Source: Elizabethkingia miricola
GTDB lineage: Bacteria; Bacteroidota; Bacteroidia; Flavobacteriales; Weeksellaceae
Length of the DNA stretch: 64,000 bases
Assembly: GCF_001675285.1 (NCBI RefSeq)
Contig: NZ_LSGQ01000033.1
Span: forward strand, 101,647 to 165,646
Reading direction: 5' to 3'
Below are positions 7,310 through 16,544 of this stretch, one piece after another. The first letter of the stretch is position 1; every line of letters starts with the position of its first letter. The notes beneath the pieces are model-generated. The model was given only the letters and a program-made list of their open reading frames with translations. It ran no database searches and was not told the origin of the DNA. The position numbers and the translations under genes were made by a program.

Positions 7310-8373
7310 TCTACGAATGGTATTTTAACTACAAAAAAATTATCTTTCTCTTCTATCATAAGCTTTTTTTGGTGACGATCGTACTGGGTATCCAGAAAAG
7401 AAAGTCCTATTCCCTCTCCTTTAGGAACATCATTCCGTAAAGATATTTTGTTTCTGAATGCAATACCATTATCATCTATGGCAATATAAATAAGCAAAGG
7501 ATCTGCGGCTGAACTTACATTATGTTTGAATGCATTTTCCAGAAGAAGCTGAAAACTAAAGGAAATAATCTTGCGATTTTCCCATTGTTCAAAAGAATCA
7601 ATCTCTATTCTGAAGCCATTTTCAAATCTTATTTCCATCAGAAAAAGATATTGCTTAAAAAAATGCATTTCCTCTTTCAGGGTACTCAGTGGCTTTTTAC
7701 TTACTGACAGTACCTGCCGGTATACCTGAGATAGCGCTTTGGTGTATTTATTCGCCTGGTCCTGATTCTCGTATATAAGTGATGATAACACATTAAGAGA
7801 GTTGAAAAGAAAATGTGGATTCACCTGCGCACGCAAAGCATTGTACTGGTACATCAGCATATCCCGTTTTGATTTTTCCGAAGCTTTAATCGCTCTGCGT
7901 TCAGCCTGAAAATAGAATAATAAATCAATAATCAGAAGAATGGGAAGATTTGCAGTAATATTCAGTATCAATCCTGTTTTATAGGATAAAGACTGCCGAA
8001 TTCCTACATCCAATACCTGAGTAACAATAAAATTAAACGCCATATTCAAAAGAATACATAACAGGATATTACTTAAAAACAATGAAGAAGCATGTCTGTA
8101 TAAGCTACTGTGTAAGGGAATAATCTCGTTGATAAATTTTATCAGTAAATAATCCAGAAAAGTCATCATGAGTACAATTGGATATATAATTGCAAACTGT
8201 AGCAGAAAATGATCCCACATAATGTTCTTAGACAGGATACTGCTTTTCATGATGGTATTGAAGAAAAAGATCTGATAAACGGTATAAATAGTAGTTACAA
8301 TAAAATAGCAGGCAATAACTACATATTTTTTATTTTTCATTTCCTGATCCCGGAATATTTCGGAGAAAACCAT
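7306..8373 (-). CDS. LytS/YpdA-type sensor histidine kinase
   Basis: The protein has 355 residues (344 if it starts at the second Met, 8340). Four hydrophobic segments lie between about residues 15 and 150 with no large periplasmic domain. They are followed by the His_kinase family core, with the phosphorylated His in VNPHFLFNSLNVL near residue 187, and an ATPase end with LLENAFKHN and GEGIGLSFL. This is the usual partner of LytTR regulators in Bacteroidetes and overlaps the regulator gene by 4 bp. The lack of an outer sensor domain suggests that it senses the membrane or something within it. The signal is unknown. Confidence 0.9.
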   Translation of the reverse strand: MVFSEIFRDQEMKNKKYVVIACYFIVTTIYTVYQIFFFNTIMKSSILSKNIMWDHFLLQFAIIYPIVLMMTFLDYLLIKFINEIIPLHSSLYRHASSLFLSNILLCILLNMAFNFIVTQVLDVGIRQSLSYKTGLILNITANLPILLIIDLLFYFQAERRAIKASEKSKRDMLMYQYNALRAQVNPHFLFNSLNVLSSLIYENQDQANKYTKALSQVYRQVLSVSKKPLSTLKEEMHFFKQYLFLMEIRFENGFRIEIDSFEQWENRKIISFSFQLLLENAFKHNVSSAADPLLIYIAIDDNGIAFRNKISLRNDVPKGEGIGLSFLDTQYDRHQKKLMIEEKDNFFVVKIPFVE

Positions 8374-8444
8374 ATTCGATATTCTGTGTGTAATCGTATT
8401 ACAGATTGGTTTTTATTGTTCTTTTTACCAAAGGCTAATGTAAT

Positions 8445-9353
8445 CTATTTTTGCTTTCTGTCGAAGTTATATTTAATACCGGCAGAAATATAAAATGACG
8501 GATCAAAAGTTGCACCTCCCCATTTCAGAAACTGTTCAGGTTCACGGTCTCTATAGCGGTCTGTGCGTCCGAAATTAGTACCAAAAGTACCGCTTATTGC
8601 CCAATTATTAATTCTGTATTCAGGTTCCAGTCCCATACTTACATAGTGATGATCAAAGTATTTCTTTTTACCATCTATTTTATCAGGCGCAAAGAAAAAC
8701 TTAGGACGGTTAACTATTCTTAAAGCAAATGCATCGTTAAATCGGTAGCCTATAGAAAATCTCGGATTATAACTTAGTTCTGCATGATATTCCATGCCTG
8801 ACTTTTCTTCATTATGATACACAAAATACGGCACGGGAATAAGCATTGGTTTATCAAAAGCATTATTTCCCACAATTGCTATTCCCGCTTTTATTTTCGG
8901 TCTTACCTCCCATATGAATGCTGAATAAACATTGATAATAATATTATCCTTATCCAGTTTTTTAAGGTTTGTGTCTGTCGTATACAGGCCTGCAGAAATT
9001 CCTCCTACAAAGGTGAGCTTCTGGTGTATAGGTGTCATGTATAATACACCCAAATCTGCCGATCCTATTTCTTTTGGTAAAGCCTCTGCAGCTACACCTT
9101 CATTACTAAAAGACGTATAAGAAGCATTCAGTGTCGCCGCCCATATTTTGGGCTGGGGATAAGCTGTAGGCTGTACACTAACGGGAATAGTGGCTGTAAA
9201 CGAAGTTGTAAATGCAGCGCTCTTACCACCTGTTTTATCCCCACTATCATTAATAAGTTTTTGCTTCGGCAGGTATTCAGACCTTAGTTCTATCTGTGCA
9301 TAAGAATAAACCGCTTGGAACAAAGCTGCTATTATAATCCATTTTTTTCTCAT
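8445..9353 (-). CDS. DUF6268-like outer-membrane beta-barrel protein
   Basis: Starting at ATG 9353 gives 302 residues with a clean signal peptide (MRKKWIIIAALFQAVYSYAQ). An earlier in-frame codon at 9416 would put a second hydrophobic stretch in front of it and is less likely. The mature part alternates short polar and aromatic strands (YHAELSYNPRFSIGYRF, ISAGIKYNF at the end), as in outer-membrane barrels, and resembles the DUF6268 family of unknown function. It lies between the LytS kinase and the exporter operon and is divergent from the latter, sharing its 320-bp promoter region. Confidence 0.75.
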   Translation of the reverse strand: MRKKWIIIAALFQAVYSYAQIELRSEYLPKQKLINDSGDKTGGKSAAFTTSFTATIPVSVQPTAYPQPKIWAATLNASYTSFSNEGVAAEALPKEIGSADLGVLYMTPIHQKLTFVGGISAGLYTTDTNLKKLDKDNIIINVYSAFIWEVRPKIKAGIAIVGNNAFDKPMLIPVPYFVYHNEEKSGMEYHAELSYNPRFSIGYRFNDAFALRIVNRPKFFFAPDKIDGKKKYFDHHYVSMGLEPEYRINNWAISGTFGTNFGRTDRYRDREPEQFLKWGGATFDPSFYISAGIKYNFDRKQK

Positions 9354-9504
9354 TACTTTTTCATTTGAAAGCACAAAGAAAATACATGAAACACATAACA
9401 ATTTAACAATCAACAATGTAAATGACAGAAGAGCAAAAATAGCAGATGAACTTTATTATTCCGGGGATGAATTTTCAGTTCTAAATTATTTATGTGAATC
9501 TGAA

Positions 9505-9557
9505 TTTCTAATAGTTTTCTAATAGTATTCTAAAGCTTTTCTAACAGCGTATTCTAA
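9505..9557 (+). promoter_or_regulatory. TTTCTAA direct-repeat array upstream of the RND exporter
   Basis: Heptamers start at 9505, 9516 and 9538 (TTTCTAA) and at 9527 and 9551 (ATTCTAA). The first four are at exact 11-bp steps; the fifth follows after 13 bp. The fourth lies 30 bp before the -7 box, the same as in front of mgtC, and the intervening bases CTAACAGC are also shared. Confidence 0.8.
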
Positions 9558-9567
9558 GTGATGAAAA

Positions 9568-9575
9568 TACCTTTG
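9568..9575 (+). promoter_or_regulatory. -7 promoter box of the RND exporter operon
   Basis: TACCTTTG, a perfect TAnnTTTG, identical to the mgtC box and followed in both by GCA. It gives an untranslated leader of about 90 nt. Confidence 0.75.
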
Positions 9576-9672
9576 CAACAGCGAAAAAAAGACTATCTTA
9601 GTTACATCTGAAGGGATAGTGCTGAAGCTAAAAAACAAAAAATTTATCTATTGTTACAAATAACTACTATAT

Positions 9673-10776
9673 ATGAGAAGAACAGTACTAGCAATGGCAC
9701 TTTTGGTGTTCGTTATCTCTTGCAAAGACTCTAAAAGTGAAGCGCCTCAGGATCAGGATCTCATCATTAAAGGTGATAATGTTATCGTTCCGGAAAGCAA
9801 TCCTGTCTTCAGAAAAATTAAAACCGAAACAGTTTCCGAACAGGAACATAGCGACGGTGTTGTTTCTGCAGGTACAATTCAGGCTATTCCAAATCATTAT
9901 GCGGAAATCGCAAGCCCTTTTTCGGGAAGAATAACCAAATCTTTTGTCCGCCTCGGGCAGAACGTTTCCGCCGGAAGTCCTATTTTCGAGATTCTTTCAT
10001 CTGATTATTTTTCAGTTCAGAAGGACTATACCGATGCTGTAAACGATGTCCAGCTCGCAGAAAAAAATTACCGCAGACAGCAGGATCTTGTAAAACATGG
10101 TGTTGGAATTCAGAAAGAGCTCGACGAAGCTGAAACAGATTTCAAAAACAAAAAGACATCTCTTTCCAATGCTTCTTCTGCACTAAAGGTTTATAACAGC
10201 AAAGGCGGTGGTTTAGGCAGCCCCCTTATTGTAAGATCACCTATTAACGGTGAGGTTATTTCTAACCAGATTGTAAATGGTCAGTTTCTGAAAGGAGATG
10301 CAGATCCGGTTGTCATTATTGCTGAATTATCCAAAGTATGGATTACCGGGGAAGTAAAAGAAAAAGACATACGTTTCGTAAGTACCGGAGACCGCGTTTC
10401 GGTAAAAGTAGGTGCTTATCCGGACAGAAATATTACCGGCAAAGTCTATCACGTTAACGAGATTGTGGATGAGGCAACCCGAAGCGTAAAAGTATTAATT
10501 GAGTGTGATAATCCTGACAGAAAACTAAAGCCCGGAATGTACGCTACAGTTAATTTTTCCACAGCACCTGTTAATTCCATTATGATTCCGGTTACTGCTT
10601 TGATGCAAAAAGACAGCTCTCAGTATGTATGGATAAAAACCGGGAAAAATCAGTTTGCCAAACGTTCGGTCACAGTAGGAGAAACAGATCAGAAACTGGT
10701 AAGAGTTACTTCCGGTCTACAGTCTGGTGACGTCATTATGACTGAAGGCGGAATCTATATGCTGGACGCAAAATAA
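9673..10776 (+). CDS. RND efflux periplasmic adaptor lipoprotein (CzcB/CusB-like)
   Basis: This 367-residue protein is a membrane fusion protein of a heavy-metal RND pump. A lipoprotein signal ends at Cys17 (LVFVISC). A lipoyl/barrel-sandwich half (ASPFSGRITKSFVRLGQNVS), a coiled-coil hairpin (about 115-165), the second lipoyl half (IVRSPINGEVISNQIVNG) and a beta-barrel domain follow. There is no His/Met-rich N-terminal metal-binding stretch that would settle the metal. It is the first gene of a three-gene exporter operon and would link the inner-membrane pump to the TolC-like channel. Confidence 0.9.
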   Translation: MRRTVLAMALLVFVISCKDSKSEAPQDQDLIIKGDNVIVPESNPVFRKIKTETVSEQEHSDGVVSAGTIQAIPNHYAEIASPFSGRITKSFVRLGQNVSAGSPIFEILSSDYFSVQKDYTDAVNDVQLAEKNYRRQQDLVKHGVGIQKELDEAETDFKNKKTSLSNASSALKVYNSKGGGLGSPLIVRSPINGEVISNQIVNGQFLKGDADPVVIIAELSKVWITGEVKEKDIRFVSTGDRVSVKVGAYPDRNITGKVYHVNEIVDEATRSVKVLIECDNPDRKLKPGMYATVNFSTAPVNSIMIPVTALMQKDSSQYVWIKTGKNQFAKRSVTVGETDQKLVRVTSGLQSGDVIMTEGGIYMLDAK

Positions 10777-10890
10777 TCTATAACATTTTTATCATGAGAC
10801 TATTTTCAGTTTTCACAATCTGGTTGTGAATACATGAATGGTGAATAGTCAATTTAAGGTCCTGCAGGATCAGGTACAAAAATTAAAAAC

Positions 10891-13800
10891 ATGAAACAAT
10901 TACTGACACTCTCTATACAGAAGAGATGGCTGATGCTGGCACTCTTCCTTTTACTGGGATTCTTCGGATATTACTCCTGGACCAAACTATCTGTAGAAGC
11001 TTACCCTGATATCGCTGATGTTACCTCTCAGGTTGTAACACAGGTTCCGGGGCTGGCTGCTGAAGAGGTAGAACAACAAATTACCATCCCTTTGGAAAGA
11101 TCTCTGAACGGACTTCCCGGAATGCACGTTATGCGAAGTAAAAGTACTTTCGGACTTTCCATTATCACTATAGTTTTCGAAGACGGTGTGGACGATTACT
11201 GGGCAAGACAGCGAATCCAGGAACGACTATCCGAAGTCAATCTTCCTTACGGAGCCCAACCGGGACTCGATCCGCTCACCTCTCCTATCGGGGAAGTTTA
11301 CAGATACATTATTGAAAGCAATAATCATAGTCTGCGCGAACTTACAGACCTCCAAAACTTTGTTATTATTCCGCGGATCAAACAGGTTTCCGGAATCGCA
11401 GATGTAACGAACTTTGGCGGAATTACAACACAGTTTCAGATAGAACTGGATCCTCACAAACTCGAACAATACGGATTGTCTCTTTCCGAAGTGACTGAAA
11501 CGATTTCCAAAAACAATGTAAGTGCCGGCGGAAGTATGCTTCCACGTGGTGACCTCTCTTATGTTATCCGGGGTATTGGTCTGGTAAAAGACCTGAATGA
11601 TCTTGGAAAGATTGTTGTAAAAACAGAAAATGGTGTTCCTGTTTTCCTGAACGATGTGGGAACTCTGAAATATGGCAACCTTGAAAGAAAAGGAATTCTG
11701 GGATATAGCGATAAAAAACGCAACTATTCCGAGAGTGTGGAGGGTATTGTACTTTTACTAAGAGGTCAGAATCCTTCGCAGGTATTGGAAGGTGTTCATC
11801 AGGCCGTTGACGAACTGAACAATGAAACCCTTCCGCCAGGAGTGAGAATACACCCTTTCCTAGACAGAACAGATTTGGTAAAAACCACACTTAATACTGT
11901 ATCTCATACTTTAACTGAAGGAATTGTACTCGTAATTATTGTACTTATCATATTCCTTGGAAGCTGGAGAGGGGCCTTACTCGTTGCGATTACAATTCCG
12001 CTTTCATTATTATTTGCATTTATTTTAATGCACTTCACCAATATTCCGGCTAACCTTCTTTCGTTGGGAGCTATAGATTTCGGTATTATTGTAGACGGCG
12101 CCATCGTAATGCTGGAAACCATTCTGAAGAAAAGAGAAGATGATCCGGATGAAGAACTGGAAGAGAAGAGCATTACTAAAAGAGTAATAGAAGTTGCCAA
12201 GCCTATTTTCTTCTCAACAATCATTATTATCACCGCTTATTTGCCGCTATTCGCATTTGAAAGAGTAGAGAAAAAACTATTTACACCAATGGCATTTACA
12301 GTAGGTTATGCACTTTTTGGTGCATTAGCAGTAGCTCTTCTTCTTATTCCGGGGCTGGCTTATGTTATCTACCGGAAACCACAAAAGCTTTACCATAATA
12401 AATGGCTGGAAAAAATAAGTACTGCCTACGGAAAGAGAATTGAAAAAATTATGCAGGCTCCTAAAAAGGTTATCTTACCGGTCAGCATTGTTCTGGCAAC
12501 TGCCGGAGTATTATCCTATACGGTTGGAAAAGACTTCCTTCCGGAATTGGATGAAGGTTCCATTTGGCTGCAAGTACAATTACCTCCGGGGATATCTTTA
12601 GCAAAAGCAAAAGAAATGAGCGATACTCTGCGTGCCAGAACGCTGAAACATCCCGAAATTACTTATATGATGGTTCAGGCGGGACGAAATGACGATGGTA
12701 CCGATCCATGGACAGCTTCTCACTTCGAAGTTTCTGTAGGAATAAAACCTTATAAAGAATGGCCTAAGGGAAAAACTAAAGCTGATCTTATTCAGGAACT
12801 AGCAAAAGATTATAAAGATATGCCAGGCTTTACCGTTGGTTTCTCTCAACCGATGATAGATGGTGTAATGGACAAAATATCCGGTGCACACAGTGAACTT
12901 GTTGTAAAAGTTTATGGTGATGATTTTAAAGAAACCAGAAGAATTGCTGAAAATGTATTATCCACTTTGGACAAGACACCGGGTTCTGCCGATTTAGCAA
13001 TCGACCAGGAACCGCCTTTACCTCAGCTGCAGATTATTGCAGACCGTGATAAAATTGCCCAATACGGACTAAACGTATCGGATGTAGCAGATCTTATTGA
13101 AGTAGCATTAGGTGGAAAGGCTATATCCCAAATATTCATCGGCAATAAAGTATATGATATTTCATGTCGTTATACCGAGGACAGCCGTGATACTCCGGAT
13201 AAAATCGGTAATCTGATGCTAACCTCGGCTTCAGGAGCTAAAATTCCTTTGTCTCAGGTTGCTGAAGTAAAATTGAGTACCGGAGAAAGTACTATTACAC
13301 GAGAGATGAACAAACGCCACCTAACGGTAAAACTGAACCTTAGAGGCCGTGACCTTTCTTCCTTCCTGAAAGAGGCACAGGCTAAAATCGAAAAGGATAT
13401 TAAGTACGACCACGAAAAATATCATATTAAGTGGGGTGGCCAGTTTGAGAACCAAAACAGAGCTTATTCAAGGTTAGCATTCATTGTTCCGCTGGCATTG
13501 GCTATTATGTTCCTGTTATTATATGGTGCCTTCGGAGATTTCAAACAGGCATTGGTTCTTATGTCTATTGTTCCACTGGCCTTATTCGGCGGTATGTTGG
13601 CACTTAATATCCGCGGAATGTCACTCAATGTATCGTCCGCTGTAGGTTTCATTGCCTTATTTGGGGTAGCTATTCAGAACGGTGTTATTATGATCTCACA
13701 TATCAACGATCTACGAAAGAAAGGACATGAACTGAAAGAATCCGTGATTAAAGGAGCACGGGACCGTTTCAGACCAGTATTAATGACAGCTACCGTTGCG

Positions 13801-13995
13801 GTAATCGGATTATTCCCGGCATCTATGGCCACAGGAATCGGATCGGATGTACAACGACCATTGGCTACTGTAATTGTTTATGGACTGATGTTCTCTACGA
13901 TTCTGACATTATTTGTGTTACCGGCAATTTACTACATGGCTGAACGCCGTTTTGGAAAAAAGCAAAATTTGAAGTCCGATGAAGCACCACAATAA
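10891..13995 (+). CDS. Heavy-metal RND efflux pump, inner-membrane subunit (CzcA family)
   Basis: This 1034-residue protein has normal RND length, two periplasmic loops and twelve predicted membrane helices. The fourth-helix motif DFGIIVDGAIVMLE (residues 396-409, with Asp396, Asp402 and Glu409) matches the proton-relay motif of CzcA-type pumps for divalent cations such as Zn, Co, Cd or Ni. It differs from the CusA (Cu/Ag) form. It would drive proton-coupled metal efflux across the envelope together with its neighbours. The exact substrate cannot be read from the sequence. Confidence 0.92.
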   Translation: MKQLLTLSIQKRWLMLALFLLLGFFGYYSWTKLSVEAYPDIADVTSQVVTQVPGLAAEEVEQQITIPLERSLNGLPGMHVMRSKSTFGLSIITIVFEDGVDDYWARQRIQERLSEVNLPYGAQPGLDPLTSPIGEVYRYIIESNNHSLRELTDLQNFVIIPRIKQVSGIADVTNFGGITTQFQIELDPHKLEQYGLSLSEVTETISKNNVSAGGSMLPRGDLSYVIRGIGLVKDLNDLGKIVVKTENGVPVFLNDVGTLKYGNLERKGILGYSDKKRNYSESVEGIVLLLRGQNPSQVLEGVHQAVDELNNETLPPGVRIHPFLDRTDLVKTTLNTVSHTLTEGIVLVIIVLIIFLGSWRGALLVAITIPLSLLFAFILMHFTNIPANLLSLGAIDFGIIVDGAIVMLETILKKREDDPDEELEEKSITKRVIEVAKPIFFSTIIIITAYLPLFAFERVEKKLFTPMAFTVGYALFGALAVALLLIPGLAYVIYRKPQKLYHNKWLEKISTAYGKRIEKIMQAPKKVILPVSIVLATAGVLSYTVGKDFLPELDEGSIWLQVQLPPGISLAKAKEMSDTLRARTLKHPEITYMMVQAGRNDDGTDPWTASHFEVSVGIKPYKEWPKGKTKADLIQELAKDYKDMPGFTVGFSQPMIDGVMDKISGAHSELVVKVYGDDFKETRRIAENVLSTLDKTPGSADLAIDQEPPLPQLQIIADRDKIAQYGLNVSDVADLIEVALGGKAISQIFIGNKVYDISCRYTEDSRDTPDKIGNLMLTSASGAKIPLSQVAEVKLSTGESTITREMNKRHLTVKLNLRGRDLSSFLKEAQAKIEKDIKYDHEKYHIKWGGQFENQNRAYSRLAFIVPLALAIMFLLLYGAFGDFKQALVLMSIVPLALFGGMLALNIRGMSLNVSSAVGFIALFGVAIQNGVIMISHINDLRKKGHELKESVIKGARDRFRPVLMTATVAVIGLFPASMATGIGSDVQRPLATVIVYGLMFSTILTLFVLPAIYYMAERRFGKKQNLKSDEAPQ

Positions 13996-14083
13996 AAGCC
14001 AAATGTCTAAGATTACAACAATCTTCGACATTACATCTGCCCCGTTCAATAAATCGCAAAGCGTTGAATCAAAAAAGAAACAG

Positions 14084-15355
14084 ATGAAATTGAATATTCA
14101 TACCATCATAATTTCAGCTATCACATTCCTTGGAATGAGCGGTATAGCAAAAGCACAACAGAAAGAGCTTTTAAGCTTTGACGAATACCTGAGCATGGTA
14201 GGGAAGAAAAACCTTACTTATGCGGCACAGAAGTATAATGTAAGCATGGCTGAAGCTTCTATTCAGACAGCTAATATGTTCCCCGATCCACAATTGGATA
14301 TGGAAGGTTCCAATAATGGAGTTTCCAAAAATATGGGTTATACCTATGGCGGTTCATTAGGTTGGACTTTGGAACTCGGCGGAAAAAGAAGAGCTCGTGT
14401 AGATCTTGCGAGAAATCAGTCGGAACTTAGCAGAATCTTACTGCTGGATTTCTTCAGGAATCTCCGTGCAGATGCCAGCTTAGGTTATGTGGAAGCATTA
14501 AAATCCAAGGCTCTGCTGGATGTTCAGCAGGATTCCTATAAAAATATGCTACAACTGTCCAAATCCGACAGCATCAGATACCGTTTAGGTACCATATCTT
14601 TGGTCACTTCCAAACAGAGTAAACTAGAGGCTGCTTCTTTGCTAAATAGTGTTTATCAGGCGGAGAGTGCAGAACAACAGGCTATAACTGCTTTATCTGT
14701 ATTTCTGAGTGATAACAAACTTACCGGAAGAGATGTTGATGGCGATTTTAATGCCTTTAACCGTGATTTTGGAATTGAAGATCTTCTGACGCAGGCATTA
14801 AATGAAAGAGCAGATTTGTTAGCTGCAAAGCAGAACACTCAGGTTGCTAAAAGCCAGATCAATCTGGAAAGAGCTAACCGTAAAATAGATTTAGGCCTTA
14901 CTGCCGGGGTTTCACATAATACAACTGCAACCAATGAGATTGCTCCTTCTCCTGCTGTAAATGCTGTAAAATTAGGTGTGAGTATTCCGTTGAAATTTTC
15001 TAATAACCGGAATGCAGGGCTGAAGATTGCTGAAATGGCACATTCCCAGTCTCAGCTTGAGTACCAGCAAGTTGAGCAAGGTATCCGTGCAGAAGTAATG
15101 CAGGCTTATCAGCAGTATATAGCAACACAGAAACAGGTTAAACAGTTCCACAATGGCATGCTTACAGAAGCTAAAAATATTCTGGATGGTATTATCTACA
15201 GCTACAAAAGAGGCGAAAGCTCGATTCTGGAGGTATTAAATGCTCAAAGAACCTATAATGACGTAAGAAAAGATTACTATCAGGCATTGGCAGACAATGC
15301 TACAGCCCTGATAGATCTAGAGCGTAAAACCGGTATCTGGGATATCTCTTTCTAA
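14084..15355 (+). CDS. TolC-like outer-membrane efflux protein (CzcC family)
   Basis: The 423-residue protein starts at ATG 14084 with a signal peptide (MKLNIHTIIISAITFLGMSG, cleaved after AKAQ). The frame is open back to 13979, overlapping the pump gene, but those 35 residues are polar and would bury the signal, so the later start is preferred. The mature part has the two repeated outer-membrane-efflux helical units (around LSFDEYLSMVGKKNLTYAAQ and LLTQALNERADLLAAKQNTQ), closing with a GESSILEVLNAQRTYND-type segment typical of the family. It is the last gene of the exporter operon. Confidence 0.9.
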   Translation: MKLNIHTIIISAITFLGMSGIAKAQQKELLSFDEYLSMVGKKNLTYAAQKYNVSMAEASIQTANMFPDPQLDMEGSNNGVSKNMGYTYGGSLGWTLELGGKRRARVDLARNQSELSRILLLDFFRNLRADASLGYVEALKSKALLDVQQDSYKNMLQLSKSDSIRYRLGTISLVTSKQSKLEAASLLNSVYQAESAEQQAITALSVFLSDNKLTGRDVDGDFNAFNRDFGIEDLLTQALNERADLLAAKQNTQVAKSQINLERANRKIDLGLTAGVSHNTTATNEIAPSPAVNAVKLGVSIPLKFSNNRNAGLKIAEMAHSQSQLEYQQVEQGIRAEVMQAYQQYIATQKQVKQFHNGMLTEAKNILDGIIYSYKRGESSILEVLNAQRTYNDVRKDYYQALADNATALIDLERKTGIWDISF

Positions 15356-15378
15356 ATCACTTTACTTAATTATATAGA

Positions 15379-15413
15379 AATGCTCCTGTTGTTTATTCAC
15401 AGGAGCATTTTGC
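15379..15413 (+). terminator. Terminator of the RND exporter operon
   Basis: AATGCTCCTGT and ACAGGAGCATT arms around a nine-base loop, then TTTTGC. Confidence 0.8.
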
Positions 15414-15421
15414 TTGAAGTA

Positions 15422-15467
15422 ACCTTGTCAAGATTAGTAAAGCAATAATCATTAACCTTGACAAGGT
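15422..15467. repeat. Inverted repeat ACCTTGTCAAG ... CTTGACAAGGT
   Basis: Two perfect 11-bp arms (15422-15432 and 15457-15467) enclose 24 bp between converging genes. It has the look of a short dispersed palindromic element; only one copy is in this window. Confidence 0.6.
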
Positions 15468-15487
15468 CTAAAATACTATAACTGTAC

Positions 15488-16210
15488 TCAAAATCCAATC
15501 TTCGTAAAATTCCAGTTCAGGGTATCTACAATGGTTAGCTGATTGGTGATTACCGGAAGATCTGTAATAATCTTTAAAGCCTGCATCGCCATCATGGTTC
15601 CTACAATTCCGGGTAATGGTCCCAGAACTCCATTTTTATCACAATTGGGGACATCATCCTGATTTGGTGGCTCCGGAAAAAGATTCCGTAGATTTTTACT
15701 GCCTTTATAATTGAATACCGCTATCTGTCCTTCGAATCCAAAAATACTTCCGTAAACCAAAGTTTTACTGAGTGCTACACAGACATCATTCACCAGATAC
15801 CGGGTGGTAAAATTATCGGATCCATCTACAATCAGATCATAATCCTGAAAAATCGACTGTATATTTTCAGGTTCTATTTTTTCATTTATAGTAAGAAACT
15901 TAACCGAAGAATTAAAAGCTGAAACAAAAGCTGCTGCACTTTCAGTCTTTAGCTTTCCTATATTGGATTCGGTATGAACTACCTGTCGGTTCAGATTATG
16001 CAGTTCCACCCTGTCAAAATCCGCAATTCCAATAGTGCCGACTCCCGCCGCCGCCAGATACTGAATAACCGGACTTCCTAAACCTCCGGCACCTATTATC
16101 AATACTTTGGCATTTTTTATTTTCCGCTGTCCGGCAACACCGATTTCCTCAATAAAAATCTGACGGCTATACCGGCTAAATTCTTCATTCGTTATAGAAT
16201 CTTCTTTCAT
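15488..16210 (-). CDS. thiF: ThiF/MoeB family sulfur-carrier adenylyltransferase
   Basis: This E1-like enzyme adenylates the C-terminal glycine of ThiS so that sulfur can be attached. The nucleotide-binding motif GAGGLGSPVIQYLAAAG and the Arg finger region (RYSRQIFIEEIG) are present. The cysteine matching the ThiF/MoeB catalytic Cys is kept (DVPNCDKNGVLGPLPG). The two CxxC zinc motifs usual in the family are absent: SKNLRNLFPEPP replaces the first and the C-terminus ends LNWNFTKIGF. ATG 16210 (240 residues) is preferred over 16252, which adds a Tyr/Asn-rich stretch. It is the last gene of the thiamine operon, separated from thiH by a 334-bp repeat-bearing gap. Confidence 0.88.
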   Translation of the reverse strand: MKEDSITNEEFSRYSRQIFIEEIGVAGQRKIKNAKVLIIGAGGLGSPVIQYLAAAGVGTIGIADFDRVELHNLNRQVVHTESNIGKLKTESAAAFVSAFNSSVKFLTINEKIEPENIQSIFQDYDLIVDGSDNFTTRYLVNDVCVALSKTLVYGSIFGFEGQIAVFNYKGSKNLRNLFPEPPNQDDVPNCDKNGVLGPLPGIVGTMMAMQALKIITDLPVITNQLTIVDTLNWNFTKIGF

Positions 16211-16275
16211 ATAATAATTGTAATAATTATGAGATACATCAATATCAACCACAATTGATTTTTAAGGTTTAATAA

Positions 16276-16384
16276 AACCACATAAAAACATAGGAAAATA
16301 AATTTTTACACATAAGCTACGTACTCTATGTTAGTATCGAAGATACCTACTTCTAATACAAGAAAACTATGTATCTATGTGGTT
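16276..16384 (+). repeat. Intergenic repeat family, copy B (best terminal inverted repeats)
   Basis: It starts AACCACATAAAAACATAG and ends CTATGTATCTATGTGGTT; the ends are an inverted repeat with 15 of 18 positions matching. Inside is CTATGTTAGTATCGAAGATAC, also found in copy C. It sits between thiH and thiF inside the operon. Confidence 0.75.
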
Positions 16385-16421
16385 AAAAAAAACTTTACAA
16401 CATAAAAACACTATTAATACT

Positions 16422-16446
16422 CTTCAACAAGCTCAGAGTGACAAAT
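16422..16446 (+). repeat. Short dispersed repeat (CTTCAACAAGCTCAGAGTGACA)
   Basis: It resembles the widespread Bacteroidetes intergenic motif built on CTTCGACAAGCTCAGNNTGAC. A diverged reverse copy is at 45422-45446. Confidence 0.45.
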
Positions 16447-16544
16447 GCAAATAATACAATACCTAATGTCTTTCGTGTCCTTGCGATAAATCTGGTTTTT
16501 ATCATTATCAGTTAACGGATATTTCGTACTTCTAAATTCTAACT

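Larger units (their letters stand above)
9354..9672. other. Divergent promoter region between the DUF6268 and exporter genes
   Basis: No gene is seen. The region holds the heptamer array (9505-9557) and -7 box (9568) of the exporter. On the DUF6268 side there is only A/T-rich sequence without a perfect -7 box. Confidence 0.6.

Noticed and set aside
13979..14083. Upstream start of the TolC-like protein, overlapping the pump gene
   Set aside because: The extra 35 residues are polar and would bury a clear signal peptide that begins at 14084.
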